This document shows positions 19,592 to 30,100 of a DNA stretch of 64,000 nucleotides, piece by piece (position 1 is the first letter of the stretch; the number at the start of each line of letters is the position of its first letter). The notes under the pieces are model-generated. The model was not told where the DNA came from. It did no database searches and saw only the letters and a program-made list of their open reading frames with translations. The DNA comes from GCA-2683135 sp964507445 (GTDB taxonomy: Bacteria; Planctomycetota; GCA-002687715): NCBI GenBank assembly GCA_964507445.1, contig CAZDQF010000012.1, positions 62,001 through 126,000 on the forward strand, in the 5' to 3' direction. Both the position numbers and the translations under genes were made by a program.

Positions 19592-21076
19592 ATGCTCACG
19601 TCCCGAACTCCATGGTGTGTCGCATCGGTGCTGCTCCTGATCCTGTCATCGGAGCGTGGGCTGGGGCAGGGGCGGCGTCTCCTGGTCCCCCGTGATCACG
19701 AGACCGTGGCCGCGGCGCTCGAACAGGCGCGCGCCGGGGACGTGGTGGAGGTGGGGGCGGGGGTCTTCGAGGAGAACGTCACGGTCGGACCCGGCGTCAC
19801 CCTGCGTGGGAAGGGACCGGACAAGACCATCATCCGCGGAGACCCGGGGGCATCGGTGCTGACCGCCGTCGCCGGGGACAAGGTCCGGATCGAGAAGATC
19901 GCGCTCGAGCACCCCAAGCCCGAACGCCCCGCCAAGCGTGCTCCGGCGGTGGTGTTCCTTCGCGGCCGTGACATGCACCTGCAGGACGCCCGGATCGGCA
20001 CGGGCCATGGTCCCGGGGTCCTCATCACCGACGGCAGCCTGGAGGCCGTGGGGCTGGAGGTCCGGGACTGCGTCGGGAGCGGGCTGCACGTCATCAACGC
20101 CGACGCGACTCTGTCCCGATGCGTCTTCATCTTCAATGGCGGCGCCGGCGTTGAGGTGAACGGACCCTCCGAGCTGTCCATGCGGAAGAGCTCGGCGGAA
20201 GCCAACAAGGGCTGCGGCGTCGACGTGAACGGTGAAGGTGCGCGGGCGACCTTGGTGGAGGTCATCAGCAAGCTGAACGTCCGGAAGGGGGTCCGGGTGA
20301 TAGGCGCCTCGGGGAGCGCCAAGGACTGCCAGTCCCTCAGCAACGAGGAGGACGGATTGATCTGTCGCGGCTCCCCCGCCTTCGAGCTCGACGGGGGCGT
20401 CATGAAGGGCAATCGCACTCTCGGTGTGTGGATCGGAGGTGAAGCCAAGGTCGTGATCAAGGGCACCAGGATCCTCGGCAACGAGTCCGGCGGCCTGACG
20501 GCGGTCCACGCCAAGACCGATGTCCGCATGACCGACGTCACGGTGTCCGACAACAAGGCCCATGGCATCCGCATCACCCAGGGGGCCCGGGGGGAGGTCC
20601 GTGATTCCACCTGCTCCGGCAACGCCCACTCCGGCTTGAGCGCGGCGGACGAAGGCACCCACGTCGTGTTTGAGAAGAACACGTGCACCGGCAACTTCAT
20701 GCACGGGCTCGCGGTGGTGGAGAAGGCCAAGGGGCGCCTCAAGAACAACACCGCCTCCAACAACAAGATCCAGGGCTTCGGCGTGTTCGGCAAGGCGGAG
20801 GCCCACCTGGAGCGGAACAAGGCGGAAGGCAACGGCCACAATGGCCTCCAGGTCTGGAAGGCTGGCAAGGCCGTGCTCGAGCGCAACACCTTCGACAAGA
20901 ACGGTCAGAACGGCATCGAGGTCAACGGCAAGGGCAGCACCATCCAGCTCAAACGCAACCGGTGTCGGGGCAACGCGTCTTATGGCGTCCTCTTCGTCTC
21001 CGGCGCGGAGGGGTTCAAGGTGGGCCGCGACAACGAGCTCAAGAAGAACCGCAAGGGGCGCGTGCGCGTGAAGTGA
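19592..21076 (+). CDS. Secreted right-handed beta-helix repeat protein
   Basis: This 494-residue protein starts at ATG 19592; the frame opens earlier but without a plausible leader. A signal peptide (VASVLLLILSS) ends near GLGQG. The rest is a right-handed parallel beta-helix of about 20-residue turns, seen as repeated patterns such as NNKAHGIRI, GNAHSGLSA, GNGHNGLQVW and KNGQNGIEVNGKG. Such folds are found in polysaccharide lyases and NosD/CASH proteins. The N-terminal turn (ETVAAALEQARAGDVVEVGAG) is typical of this group. No catalytic site is evident. A relic of its 3' end lies at 33245-33316, beside the second giant protease gene. Confidence 0.88.
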   Translation: MLTSRTPWCVASVLLLILSSERGLGQGRRLLVPRDHETVAAALEQARAGDVVEVGAGVFEENVTVGPGVTLRGKGPDKTIIRGDPGASVLTAVAGDKVRIEKIALEHPKPERPAKRAPAVVFLRGRDMHLQDARIGTGHGPGVLITDGSLEAVGLEVRDCVGSGLHVINADATLSRCVFIFNGGAGVEVNGPSELSMRKSSAEANKGCGVDVNGEGARATLVEVISKLNVRKGVRVIGASGSAKDCQSLSNEEDGLICRGSPAFELDGGVMKGNRTLGVWIGGEAKVVIKGTRILGNESGGLTAVHAKTDVRMTDVTVSDNKAHGIRITQGARGEVRDSTCSGNAHSGLSAADEGTHVVFEKNTCTGNFMHGLAVVEKAKGRLKNNTASNNKIQGFGVFGKAEAHLERNKAEGNGHNGLQVWKAGKAVLERNTFDKNGQNGIEVNGKGSTIQLKRNRCRGNASYGVLFVSGAEGFKVGRDNELKKNRKGRVRVK

Positions 21077-21118
21077 CGCGGGCAACCCAGGCGGCGTCCT
21101 TCGCCCGGGCCTGATGGG

Positions 21119-21146
21119 GTGCCCCCCTCGATGGGGAGGGGGGCAC
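21119..21146. terminator. GC-rich hairpin between convergent genes
   Basis: An 11-bp perfect stem (GTGCCCCCCTC with GAGGGGGGCAC) encloses a 6-base loop at 21130-21135. It lies between the stops of the beta-helix gene and the giant protease gene. There is no clear U-tract on either strand, so it may be a bidirectional terminator or a transcript-end stabiliser. Confidence 0.6.
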
Positions 21147-21151
21147 GGGTG

Positions 21152-24100
21152 CTATAGCCGGTCCGGGAACTTGCCCCAGGTCACGGAGTACCCGAGGGGC
21201 GCCAAGGGGTTGATGAACGCACCCTGCACGGTGATCTGGATTCCGAGTGGGGGGTTGGGAAGGGTGAAGGGTCCCAGGTCGAAGTGTCCGTTCGGGTCCA
21301 TGGTGGCGCCGGAGGGCGGGGCGAAGGTGCCGATGCCGTCCACCAGCGGGATGATGCTCGGCGCCGGGTAGGGCAGCACGGAGAGGACGAAGTCCCCGGT
21401 GGGGTTCGGCCACGGGTAGATGGGCGTCGGGTTGCTCACGTCCACGACGCAGAGGAAGGGCATGTTGGGCATGCCGTTCTCGAAGTGGGCGATGTAGGTC
21501 TCGCCGGGTAGCGGGCCGAGCGGATGCCGGATCCCGATGCCGAGGTTGCTCGCGGGGCCGCCCACAGAGTGAGCCTTCGGATTGGACGGCACCGTGTGGG
21601 CGTTCTCCACCGCGATGGCGACCCCGCCTCGCTGCTGCACTCCGGGGTGCGTGCCCGGGATCTGGCACTGCAATTCCGTCGAGCTGATGAACGTGGTGGA
21701 GAGCGGGAACTCATCGGCATAGGCCACGGTGCCCGGGTGGAAATTGGCGCCGAAGATGGTCACCGGATGGGGCGGGCTGGCGGGGTTCATGATCGGACCG
21801 CCTGCAGGCTGCAGAGACGAGATCACGGGGGCGAGGACCGGGAACGGCAAGGCGCCGGAGATGCCGCCGAAGCCCATGCCGGTCACGTCGATGTTCTCCA
21901 CGTCGATGTTCGCGGTCCCGGGTTGTCCGATAAGCGCTGCGGACACCAACCCCTGGACCTGCGTGTTCGAGACGTAGGTGGTGGGGATCGCCGTTCCGTT
22001 CCAGCGCACCATGGTGGCGCCGTCGAAGAACCCGGTTCCGTTGACGTTCATGGTGAACGTGACGTCGCCGGCGATGGCGGAGGTGGGCGCTGTGGACGTC
22101 AGCGTCGGCGCCGGAATGACGGTGTTGAAGGCGATGCTCGACACCCCGCTGCCGACGGTGGGCGCCGGATTCGTCACGATGACGGAGAACGTTGACAGGG
22201 CGGTGATGGACGACGCGGGGACCGTGGCCGTCAGCGTGTTGGCGTTGACGAACGTGGTCGCCAGGTTCAGGCCGTCGAAGCTGATGACCGCACCCTGGAC
22301 GAAGTTCGTGCCGTCGACGGTGAGCAGGAACGCGGGTCCCCCGGCGAAGGTCGTGGCCGGCGTGGTGGAGGTCACGACCGGGTTGGGATTGTTGATGGTG
22401 AAGGTGGCCGCGGCACTGGTGCCTCCTCCGGGAGCCGGGTTCTCCACGGTCACCGCTGCGTATCCCGCGGATGTGACGAGGCTGGCCGGGATACCGCAGG
22501 CAAGTTGGCTCGATGACACGTAGGTCGTCGGCTGCGGAGCGCCGTTCCACCGGACTACAGAATTCGTGGTGAATCCGGTTCCCTGCACGGTGAGAGTGAA
22601 GGACGGGTCATTCACGACCGCCGACGGGGGATTGAGGGAGCCGATGGCTGGAACGGGGTTGGTGATGGTGAACGTCTGTCCGTTGGACGTGCCGCCGCCG
22701 GGCGCCGGACTCTGCACCGTCACCGTAGCGACGCCGGGGCTCGCGATCAGCGCCGCGGGTACGGTCGCCGCAAGCGTCGACGAGTTCATGAAGCTCGTGC
22801 TCAGAGGCGTGCCGTTCCAGTGGACGATGGAGCCGAGGGCGAAGCCTGATCCGTGGACGGTGAGGCCGAAGGACGGCCCGCCGGCCGGGGTGGAGCTCGG
22901 AGTCATCGCCGTCGTGGAAGGAGCCGGGTTCGGTACTTGTTCCACCAGCATGGTGAACCCGAAGTAGGTCGCTGCGGAGACCGGTCCGGTATCGGTGGTG
23001 CAGACGATGGCGTGGAGACCGGGCGACAAGCTGACGGTGGACGTGACCCCGTCAACGCCGCTGGCGATGGCCGAGCCCCGTGGCCTGAAGTCGGCGTTCG
23101 TCCCAGGGTCGAACAGGCGCCACTTCAAGGGCGCGGCGTTGGACATGGTGATGTTGTAGTTTCCTGCGACGGGCGCGTCGAACTGGAACAACCGGATGAC
23201 CTCGTAGGCGTTCCAGTTCTGAGGGAGGGATGGCGTACCCACGGTGAGCGGATGACCCGATCTCGACTTGATGCGCGCGCTGCCGGTGCCGCCGACGCGG
23301 CTGGCCACGCCGTGAAGCGGGCTGACCGTGCCGTTGTCCCCGTTAGCGACAACGAACTCCGACACGGCACCCGGGGATTGAGAGAAGGCGGAGCCCACCC
23401 CCAGGTCCCAGTCAGAAGTGGATTGCAGTCCCACCGCGACCCATCCCCCGGCCTGGGCCGTGAAGGTGAACGGACTGCAAGGCTCCGAGATGGTCCAGGC
23501 GCTGGACCCCTGGAGATGCGCCAACGCGGTCGTCCTGTAGTGCACGGCGCCGCTCCAGACTCGGGGTGAGAACGTCGCGCCGAAAGGATAGGTTTTCCCG
23601 GCCCCCTCGAGGATCTGGAGGTTCGCGTCCGCCGCGAAGACCGCGCCGGGAGAGGTGCCGACGAGGTCGTTCATGGCCGCGCCATTGGTCACCGTGACGT
23701 AGAACCCCTGGGTAGAGCCCGCCGCCAACGAGACCATCAGGCCGATGGGCAAAGGCGTCGGGACGTTGCCGCCGTTGGACACGACGCCCGTCGCTGCGCC
23801 GGCCAGGGTCCATGCGCTTGGATCGTTTTCCTTACCGATGAACGTGCCCCCACCGGTCACCGTGTAAACCTCCAAGTCCCAGGTCCCCGGGTCCAGGTTG
23901 ACGTCGAAGCCGCAGATGCTGACGTCGTTGATCGCCACCAGATCGAACATGTTGCCGGCCTGTCCGCTGTTGGCGGCGAAGGTGGTGCCCAGGCTCGTCG
24001 TCGGAGTCGGACCAACGACCGTAAAGGGTAAGGATGAAGAGACGCCGCCGCCGGGCCCGGTCGTCTCCACGTCCACGCTGACGACTCCAGCGCTTGCAAG

Positions 24101-27100
24101 GAGGGACGACGTCGCGTAGCCGCGGAGTTCATTCGCAGAGATGAATTGCGTCGTCAACGCCGTTCCGTTCCACCGGACCGTGGAGTCACCGCTGATGAAC
24201 TGGGACCCCATGACGGTCAACCAGAATCCCGGAGTCCCGACGGATACGCTGGTGGTGCCCAGCGACGTTAGCGTGGGAGTCGGGTTCTCGACCGTGAAGG
24301 TGGTGAAGGCGCTGCCACCTCCGGGGGCCGGGTTCTCGACACCGATGGATGTGATGTTGGCGAAGTTGAACCAACCCTGGGAGTTGGTGAGCGTCACGGT
24401 GACCGTGTTGGCGTCGATGAACGTGGTCGGAAGCGCGTTGCCGCCGCCGTTGCCGAACCTGACCACCGAAGTGGAGTTGAAGTTCGATCCGTTGACCGTG
24501 ACCAGGAGCGGACCGCTGCCGAGGAGCGCCGTATCCGGAGTCACCGAGGAAATCGTGGGCGCGGGATTGGTGATGTCGAAGGTCAAGGGGGCGGAGATGC
24601 CGCCTCCAGGTCCCGAGGTCTCCACGTCCACCGCTGCGGTTCCGGGCAAGGCGATGAGCGGCGAGGGGACCGTGGCGCGAAGCTGAGTGGCGGAGACGAA
24701 CGCAGTGAGGAGAGGCGTCCCGTTCCAGCGCACGGTGGAGGACCCGTTCACGAAAGCCGAGCCGTTGACGTTGAGCAGGAACGTCGGACCTTCGGTGAGG
24801 ACGGAGGGCGGGTCCAGAGAGGTGGGCGCGGGCGCCGGGTTCTCCACAGTGAAGGTGGTCGATCCGAAGCCGCCGCCGGGTGACGGGTTGGTGACGCCGA
24901 CGATCACCGTGCCCGCGGCCGTGAGCGCCCCGCAGGGCACGGTCGCGGCGACCGTGTTGGCATCGACGAAGGTCGTCGCGAGGCTGATGCCGTCGAAGCT
25001 GATCACCGAACTTGGGACGAACTCGGAACCGTTGACGGTGATGGGGAACGCTCCGCCCCCGTTCTCGTACCAGGCGACCTTGTGGTCAGGGTCGGTAGAG
25101 AAACCTCCGAATGCCAGCGACGCGGAGAGGACGTCCATGTCACAGTCGCCGTCAAGGTCCGCGGCGAAGACGCATTCGGGGGACTCAACGTCCATGGAGA
25201 TCGCGGAGGGCGGTCCGAAGCTGCCGCCGCCCAGATTCTCATACCACGTAATTTGCTCCGGAGAACTCCCGCCGGACGCGCCGGACGCGGAGAGCACGTC
25301 GGTGTCGCCGTCGCCGTCGAGGTCTGCGGCAAACACGCTCGTGGCGGAATCAGCGCTGGCGCTGACCACCTGCTGCGGTCCGAAGCTGCCGCCGCCCATG
25401 TTCTCGTACCACGCGATCTTGTCGTCCGTAATTGAAGCCGAGAGCACGTCACGGTCGCCATCACCATCGAGGTCCGTGGCGAACACGCTCGTCCCTCCCC
25501 ACACGCCAGTGGGGGTGCCTGCTGGCCCGCTCAGCCATTGCTCGGCGCCGAAGCTGCCGCCGCCGGTGTTCTCGTACCACGCGATCCTGTCCTGAGACGC
25601 GTGGAGCACGTCGGTGTCCCCGTCGCCGTCAACGTCGATGGCGAAGACACTGCGGGCGCTGCCCGCACTCGTGGTGATGACTTGCTGGGCACCGAAGGTG
25701 CCGCCGCCGGTGTTCTCGTACCAGGCGATCTTGTTGTCGAGGGGGGAAGCGGAGAGCACGTCGTGGTCGCCGTCCCCGTCCACGTCGGCGGCGTGCACGC
25801 ACCAGGCGCCTGCCGCGAGGGTCGTGATGACCTGCTGGGGTCCGAACGTGCCGCCGCCGAGGTTCTCGTACCAGGCGATCTTGTCGTCGTCAAAGGAGGC
25901 GGAGAGGACGTCCGCGTCATTGTCGCCGTCGAGATCGATGGCGAAGACGCTGGTGCCTCGCTGGAGGGTGGAGGGTATGGAGTACGTCGTGACCGCTTGC
26001 ATGGTGCCGAAGTTGCCGTCCCCCAGGTTCTCGTACCAACCGATCGTGTGGAGAAACGCTGCGAGGACGTCGAGGTCGCCGTCGCCGTCCAGGTCTTCGG
26101 CGTAGACGCTTCGCGGTTCACGTTGATCCAGACCATTGGTGTACGGGCTGAGCACCTGCTGCGGTCCGAAGCTGCCAAGGCCGCCGATGACCGCCGAGGA
26201 CGGCGACGTGGACGTCACCGTCGGTACCGGGTTGACGGTGTTGAACGCGACGGAGGAGTATCCGCTGCCGATGGTGGGTGCGGGGTTCACGACGCCGACG
26301 GTATAAGTCCCAATCCCGGCGATGGACGAGGCCGGGACGGTCGCCGTGAGGGTGCCCGCGTTCACGAACGTGGTCGCCAGGTTCAGGCCGTCGAAGCTGA
26401 TCACGGACGTCGGGACGAAGTTCACGCCGTTCACCGTCAGGAGGAACGCCGGACCGCCGGCGGCGGCGGTGCTCGGAGTGGTGGAGACGACCAGCGGGTC
26501 CAGGTTGTTCACGGTGAAGGTGTTCGCCGTGCTGACGCCGCCGCCGGGAGCGGGGTTCTCCACGGTCACCGCTGCGTACCCTGCCGACGCGACGAAGCTC
26601 GCGGGGATGGCGCACGTCAGCTCGCTCGATGTCACGTAGGTCGTCGGCTGCGGAGCGCCGTCCCATTGGATGACGGAGCTCGACGAGAATCCGGTGCCGA
26701 TCACGGCGAGGGTGAACGCCCCGCCTCCCACCAGGGTCGATTGGGGAGTCAAGCCCGTGATGGTCGGCACGGGGTGCCCGATGGTGAAAGTCTGGGTCGT
26801 CGAGATGCCACCTCCGGGGGTCGGGTTCTGGACGCTGACGCTGGCGGTGCCGAACGTCGCCACCAGAGACGCGGGGACGGCTGCCGTGAGCTGGGAGGCG
26901 CTGACGAACGTGGTGCTCAGCGGCGCTCCGTTCCACTGGATGGTGGCGTTGGATGCGAAGCCGGACCCGTTGGCCGTCAGGGTGAAGCCGCCTGCGCCGG
27001 CGGTCGTTGCCGCGGGCGAGATCGACGTCAGCGCGGGCACCGGGTTCTGGGGCTGCGGCTCAACCAGCATGGAGAAGGTGAACGGCGTTCCCACCAGGCC

Positions 27101-30100
27101 GCTGTCGGTGGTGCAGACGATGGCATGCCAGCCTGGTGACAGGTTGACGGAGGAGGTCACCCCGTCGACGCCGTTGGCGATGGCGGCGTCCCGTGGCCTG
27201 AAGTCCGAGGTGGTCCCCGGGTCGAACAGACGCCACTTCAGGGGCGCCGCGTCGGACATGGTGATGTCGTACGTGCCCGCTGTCGTCACACTGAATTCGA
27301 ACGTCCTGATGACGCGGTTGGTGGGCCACGAGGCGATGGTGTAGGGCGTCCCCATGGCGAGCGTCACGTTGTAGGAACGCATGATGCTGGCGCCGTCCGT
27401 GCCGCTGACCCGGCTGGCGATGCCGTTGGCCTGATTGACGGGGCCGTTGCGGCCGTTGGCGATGACGAAGTCGGTGATGGCTCCCGAGGATCGGGAATGG
27501 ACGCCGCCGATGCCGATGTCCCAGTCGGAGGTGGAGGCGCAGCCGACGGCGTTCCAGCGATTGAAGTCCAGAGTGAAGCTGAACGGGCTGCAAGGGTTGA
27601 CGACGGATACCGGTACGGCGGTTGGAAGGGTGGTGTTCTGGAGCGCCGTCGGGCTGTAATGGACGGTGCCGTTCCAGACCCGGGGCGAGTACGTGCTTCC
27701 GAAGGGGTAGGTCTTTCCGGCTCCCTCCAGGATCTGGAGATTGGAATCCGCGGCATAGACCGCGCCGGCGGTCGTGCCGTTGGTGTACTTGATGCCCGAG
27801 CCGTTGGTGACGGTGACGTAGAAGCCCTGGGTCGTGCCCGCCGTCATCGGCGTCATCAGGCTGATGGGGAGCGGCGTCGGGGCATTCAGGCCGTTGGAGA
27901 CCACGCCGGCGGCCGACCCGATCAGAGTCCAGGCCGAGGAGTTGGTCTCGTTGCCGACGAAGGTGCCGCCTCCGGTGACCCCGTAGACCTCGAGGTCCCA
28001 CGTCCCCACGTCGAGGTTGACGTCGAAGCCGCAGATGCTGACGTCGTTGATGGCCACCAGATCGAACATGTTGCCGGCCTGGCCGTTGTTGCTCGCGAAG
28101 GTCGTGGTCAGTCCCGTTGCCTGGGAGAAGTTGTTGATGATGAAGGGCAAGGACGCCGAGGTCCCGCCCCCGGGGAGCGGGCTCTCCACCAACACCGCCG
28201 CCGTGCCCGTCGTGGTCAGGAAGTTGTCCCCCACCAGAGCCTTGAGGGTGTTGCCGTCCTCGAAGGTGGTGGTCAGGGTGGTGCCGTCGAACTTGACCGT
28301 GGAGTCGGCGACGAAGCCGGACCCGCTGACCGTGATCTGCAACGGATCGAAGGTGTTCTCGTACCAGGTGATCGCGGAAGTGCTGAGGGACAGGGAGAGG
28401 ATGTCGAGGTCGCCGTCGCCGTTGAGGTCGCTGGCGAACACGTTGTTGGCGTAGTCCGCCGTGGTGGAGACGACGTTCTCGGGCCCGAAAGAGCCGCCGA
28501 GGTTCTCGTACCAGGCGATCTTGTCGTCGAACCGGGACGCCGACAGCACGTCGCGGTCGCCGTCGCCGTCCAGATCGGCGGCGAACACGCTCACGGCGCC
28601 GTCGGCGCTGCTGCTGATCACCTGCTGGGTCCCGAAAGACCCGCCGAGGTTTTCGTACCAGGCGATCTTGTCGTCGCCTTGAGACGCGGAGAGGACATCC
28701 ACGTCGCCGTCGCCGTCGAGATCGGCGGCGAAGACGCTACGGGCGCCCTGCGCGTTGGTGGTGATCGTCTGCGGGGTACCGAATCCCCAGGGGAAGTTCT
28801 CGTACCAGGTGATGCGGTTGTCGCCCTGGGACGCCGACAGCACGTCGGCGTCACCGTCGCCGTCAAGGTCCGCGGTGAAGACGTCCATGGCGCCCATCGC
28901 GTTGCTGGTGATCAAGTGCTGGGGCCCGAAGGAGCCGCCGATGTTCTCGTACCAGGCGATCTTGTTGTCATCGCGGGACGCGGAGAGGACGTCGAGGTCG
29001 CCATCCCCATCGAGGTCCGCGGCGTGAACGGCGTAGGCGTAGGCGAGGTTGCTGGTGATCACCTGCGGTGCGCCGAAGGACCCGCCGCCGAGGTTCTCGT
29101 ACCAGGCGATCTGGTTGCTGGGCAGGGAGACCGAGAGGACGTCGAGGTCGCCGTCGTTGTCGAGGTCGCCCGTGTGCACGTCAACGAAATGACTGTAGGT
29201 ACCAGCGTGGACCACGACGTTTTGCGGGGCTCCGAAGGATCCGCCGAGGTTCTCGCACCACCGGACGGCGTTGACCGTGGTGCCGAGGATGTCGTTGTCG
29301 CCGTCACCGTCGAGGTCGGCGGCGTGGACGTCCCATGCGAAGCCAAAGCCCGTCGCGATCACCTGCTCCGGGCCGATTCCACCGGCCGGAGTGACGACGG
29401 GGCTGCTGTCCGGGGTGACCGAGGTCAGCGTCGGGACCGGGTTCACGAAGGTGACCGTGAACGGCGTCGAGGCCGACGTCCCGCCGCCTGGCGACGGGTT
29501 GAAGACCTCCACGTCGTGGGTCCCTGCCGTGGCGACGTAGCTCGCCGGGATGGTGCATCGCAAGAGGCCGGGCAGCACCAGGGTGGTGGGCTGGCTCAGG
29601 CCATTCCATCGGATCACCGAGCTGGTGTTGAAGCCGGAGCCGAGGAGGTCGAGGCTGAAGGACCCGCTGCCGGCGGTGGTGGAGGACGGGAACATGCCGG
29701 TGACCGAGGGCGTCGGGTGACCGATGAGTAGGGTCTGGCTCGGGGAGAATCCGCCCCCCGGGGCCGGGTTCTCGATGCTGATGGCAGCGGTTCCGACGGT
29801 GGCCGTGAGGGATGAGGGTACGGATGCCGTGAGCTGGGACGTGCTGACGAAGGTGGTGGCCAGAGGGGTGTTGAGAGTCGTGCCGCTCCAGTGGACCATC
29901 GCGCCCGAGACGAAGTTGGAGCCGTTGGCGGTCAGGGTCAGGGTGCCGCCGCCGACGGTCGCTGACGTGGGGGCGATCGACGTCAAGGTGGGTAACGGGT
30001 TCGATCCAGGGATGCTGTCCACGCGGACCTGGAACGACAGGCTGCTGGCGGGCGCACCGAAGGGGTGGGTGACGGCGATGGCGTGCCATCCGGCGTCGAG

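Noticed and set aside
18045..19640. A 531-residue plus-strand frame over the glycosyltransferase
   Set aside because: It is rich in Gly, Arg, Pro and Gln with no membrane helices, while the minus strand encodes a coherent multi-pass protein.
25050..26185. Regular repeats that could be taken for a CRISPR array
   Set aside because: The repeats stay in frame with about 150-base units that code for FG-GAP blades; there are no identical short repeats with unique spacers.
25538..27139. A 533-residue plus-strand frame in the same gene
   Set aside because: It is a shadow of the repeat-coding strand, with the same reasoning as the 744-residue frame.
27497..29731. A 744-residue open frame on the plus strand across the giant protease gene
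   Set aside because: It is antisense to the FG-GAP and TIG repeats. Its Asp/Val/Gly-rich composition is what the complement of those codons gives, and it has no domain, leader or ribosome site.
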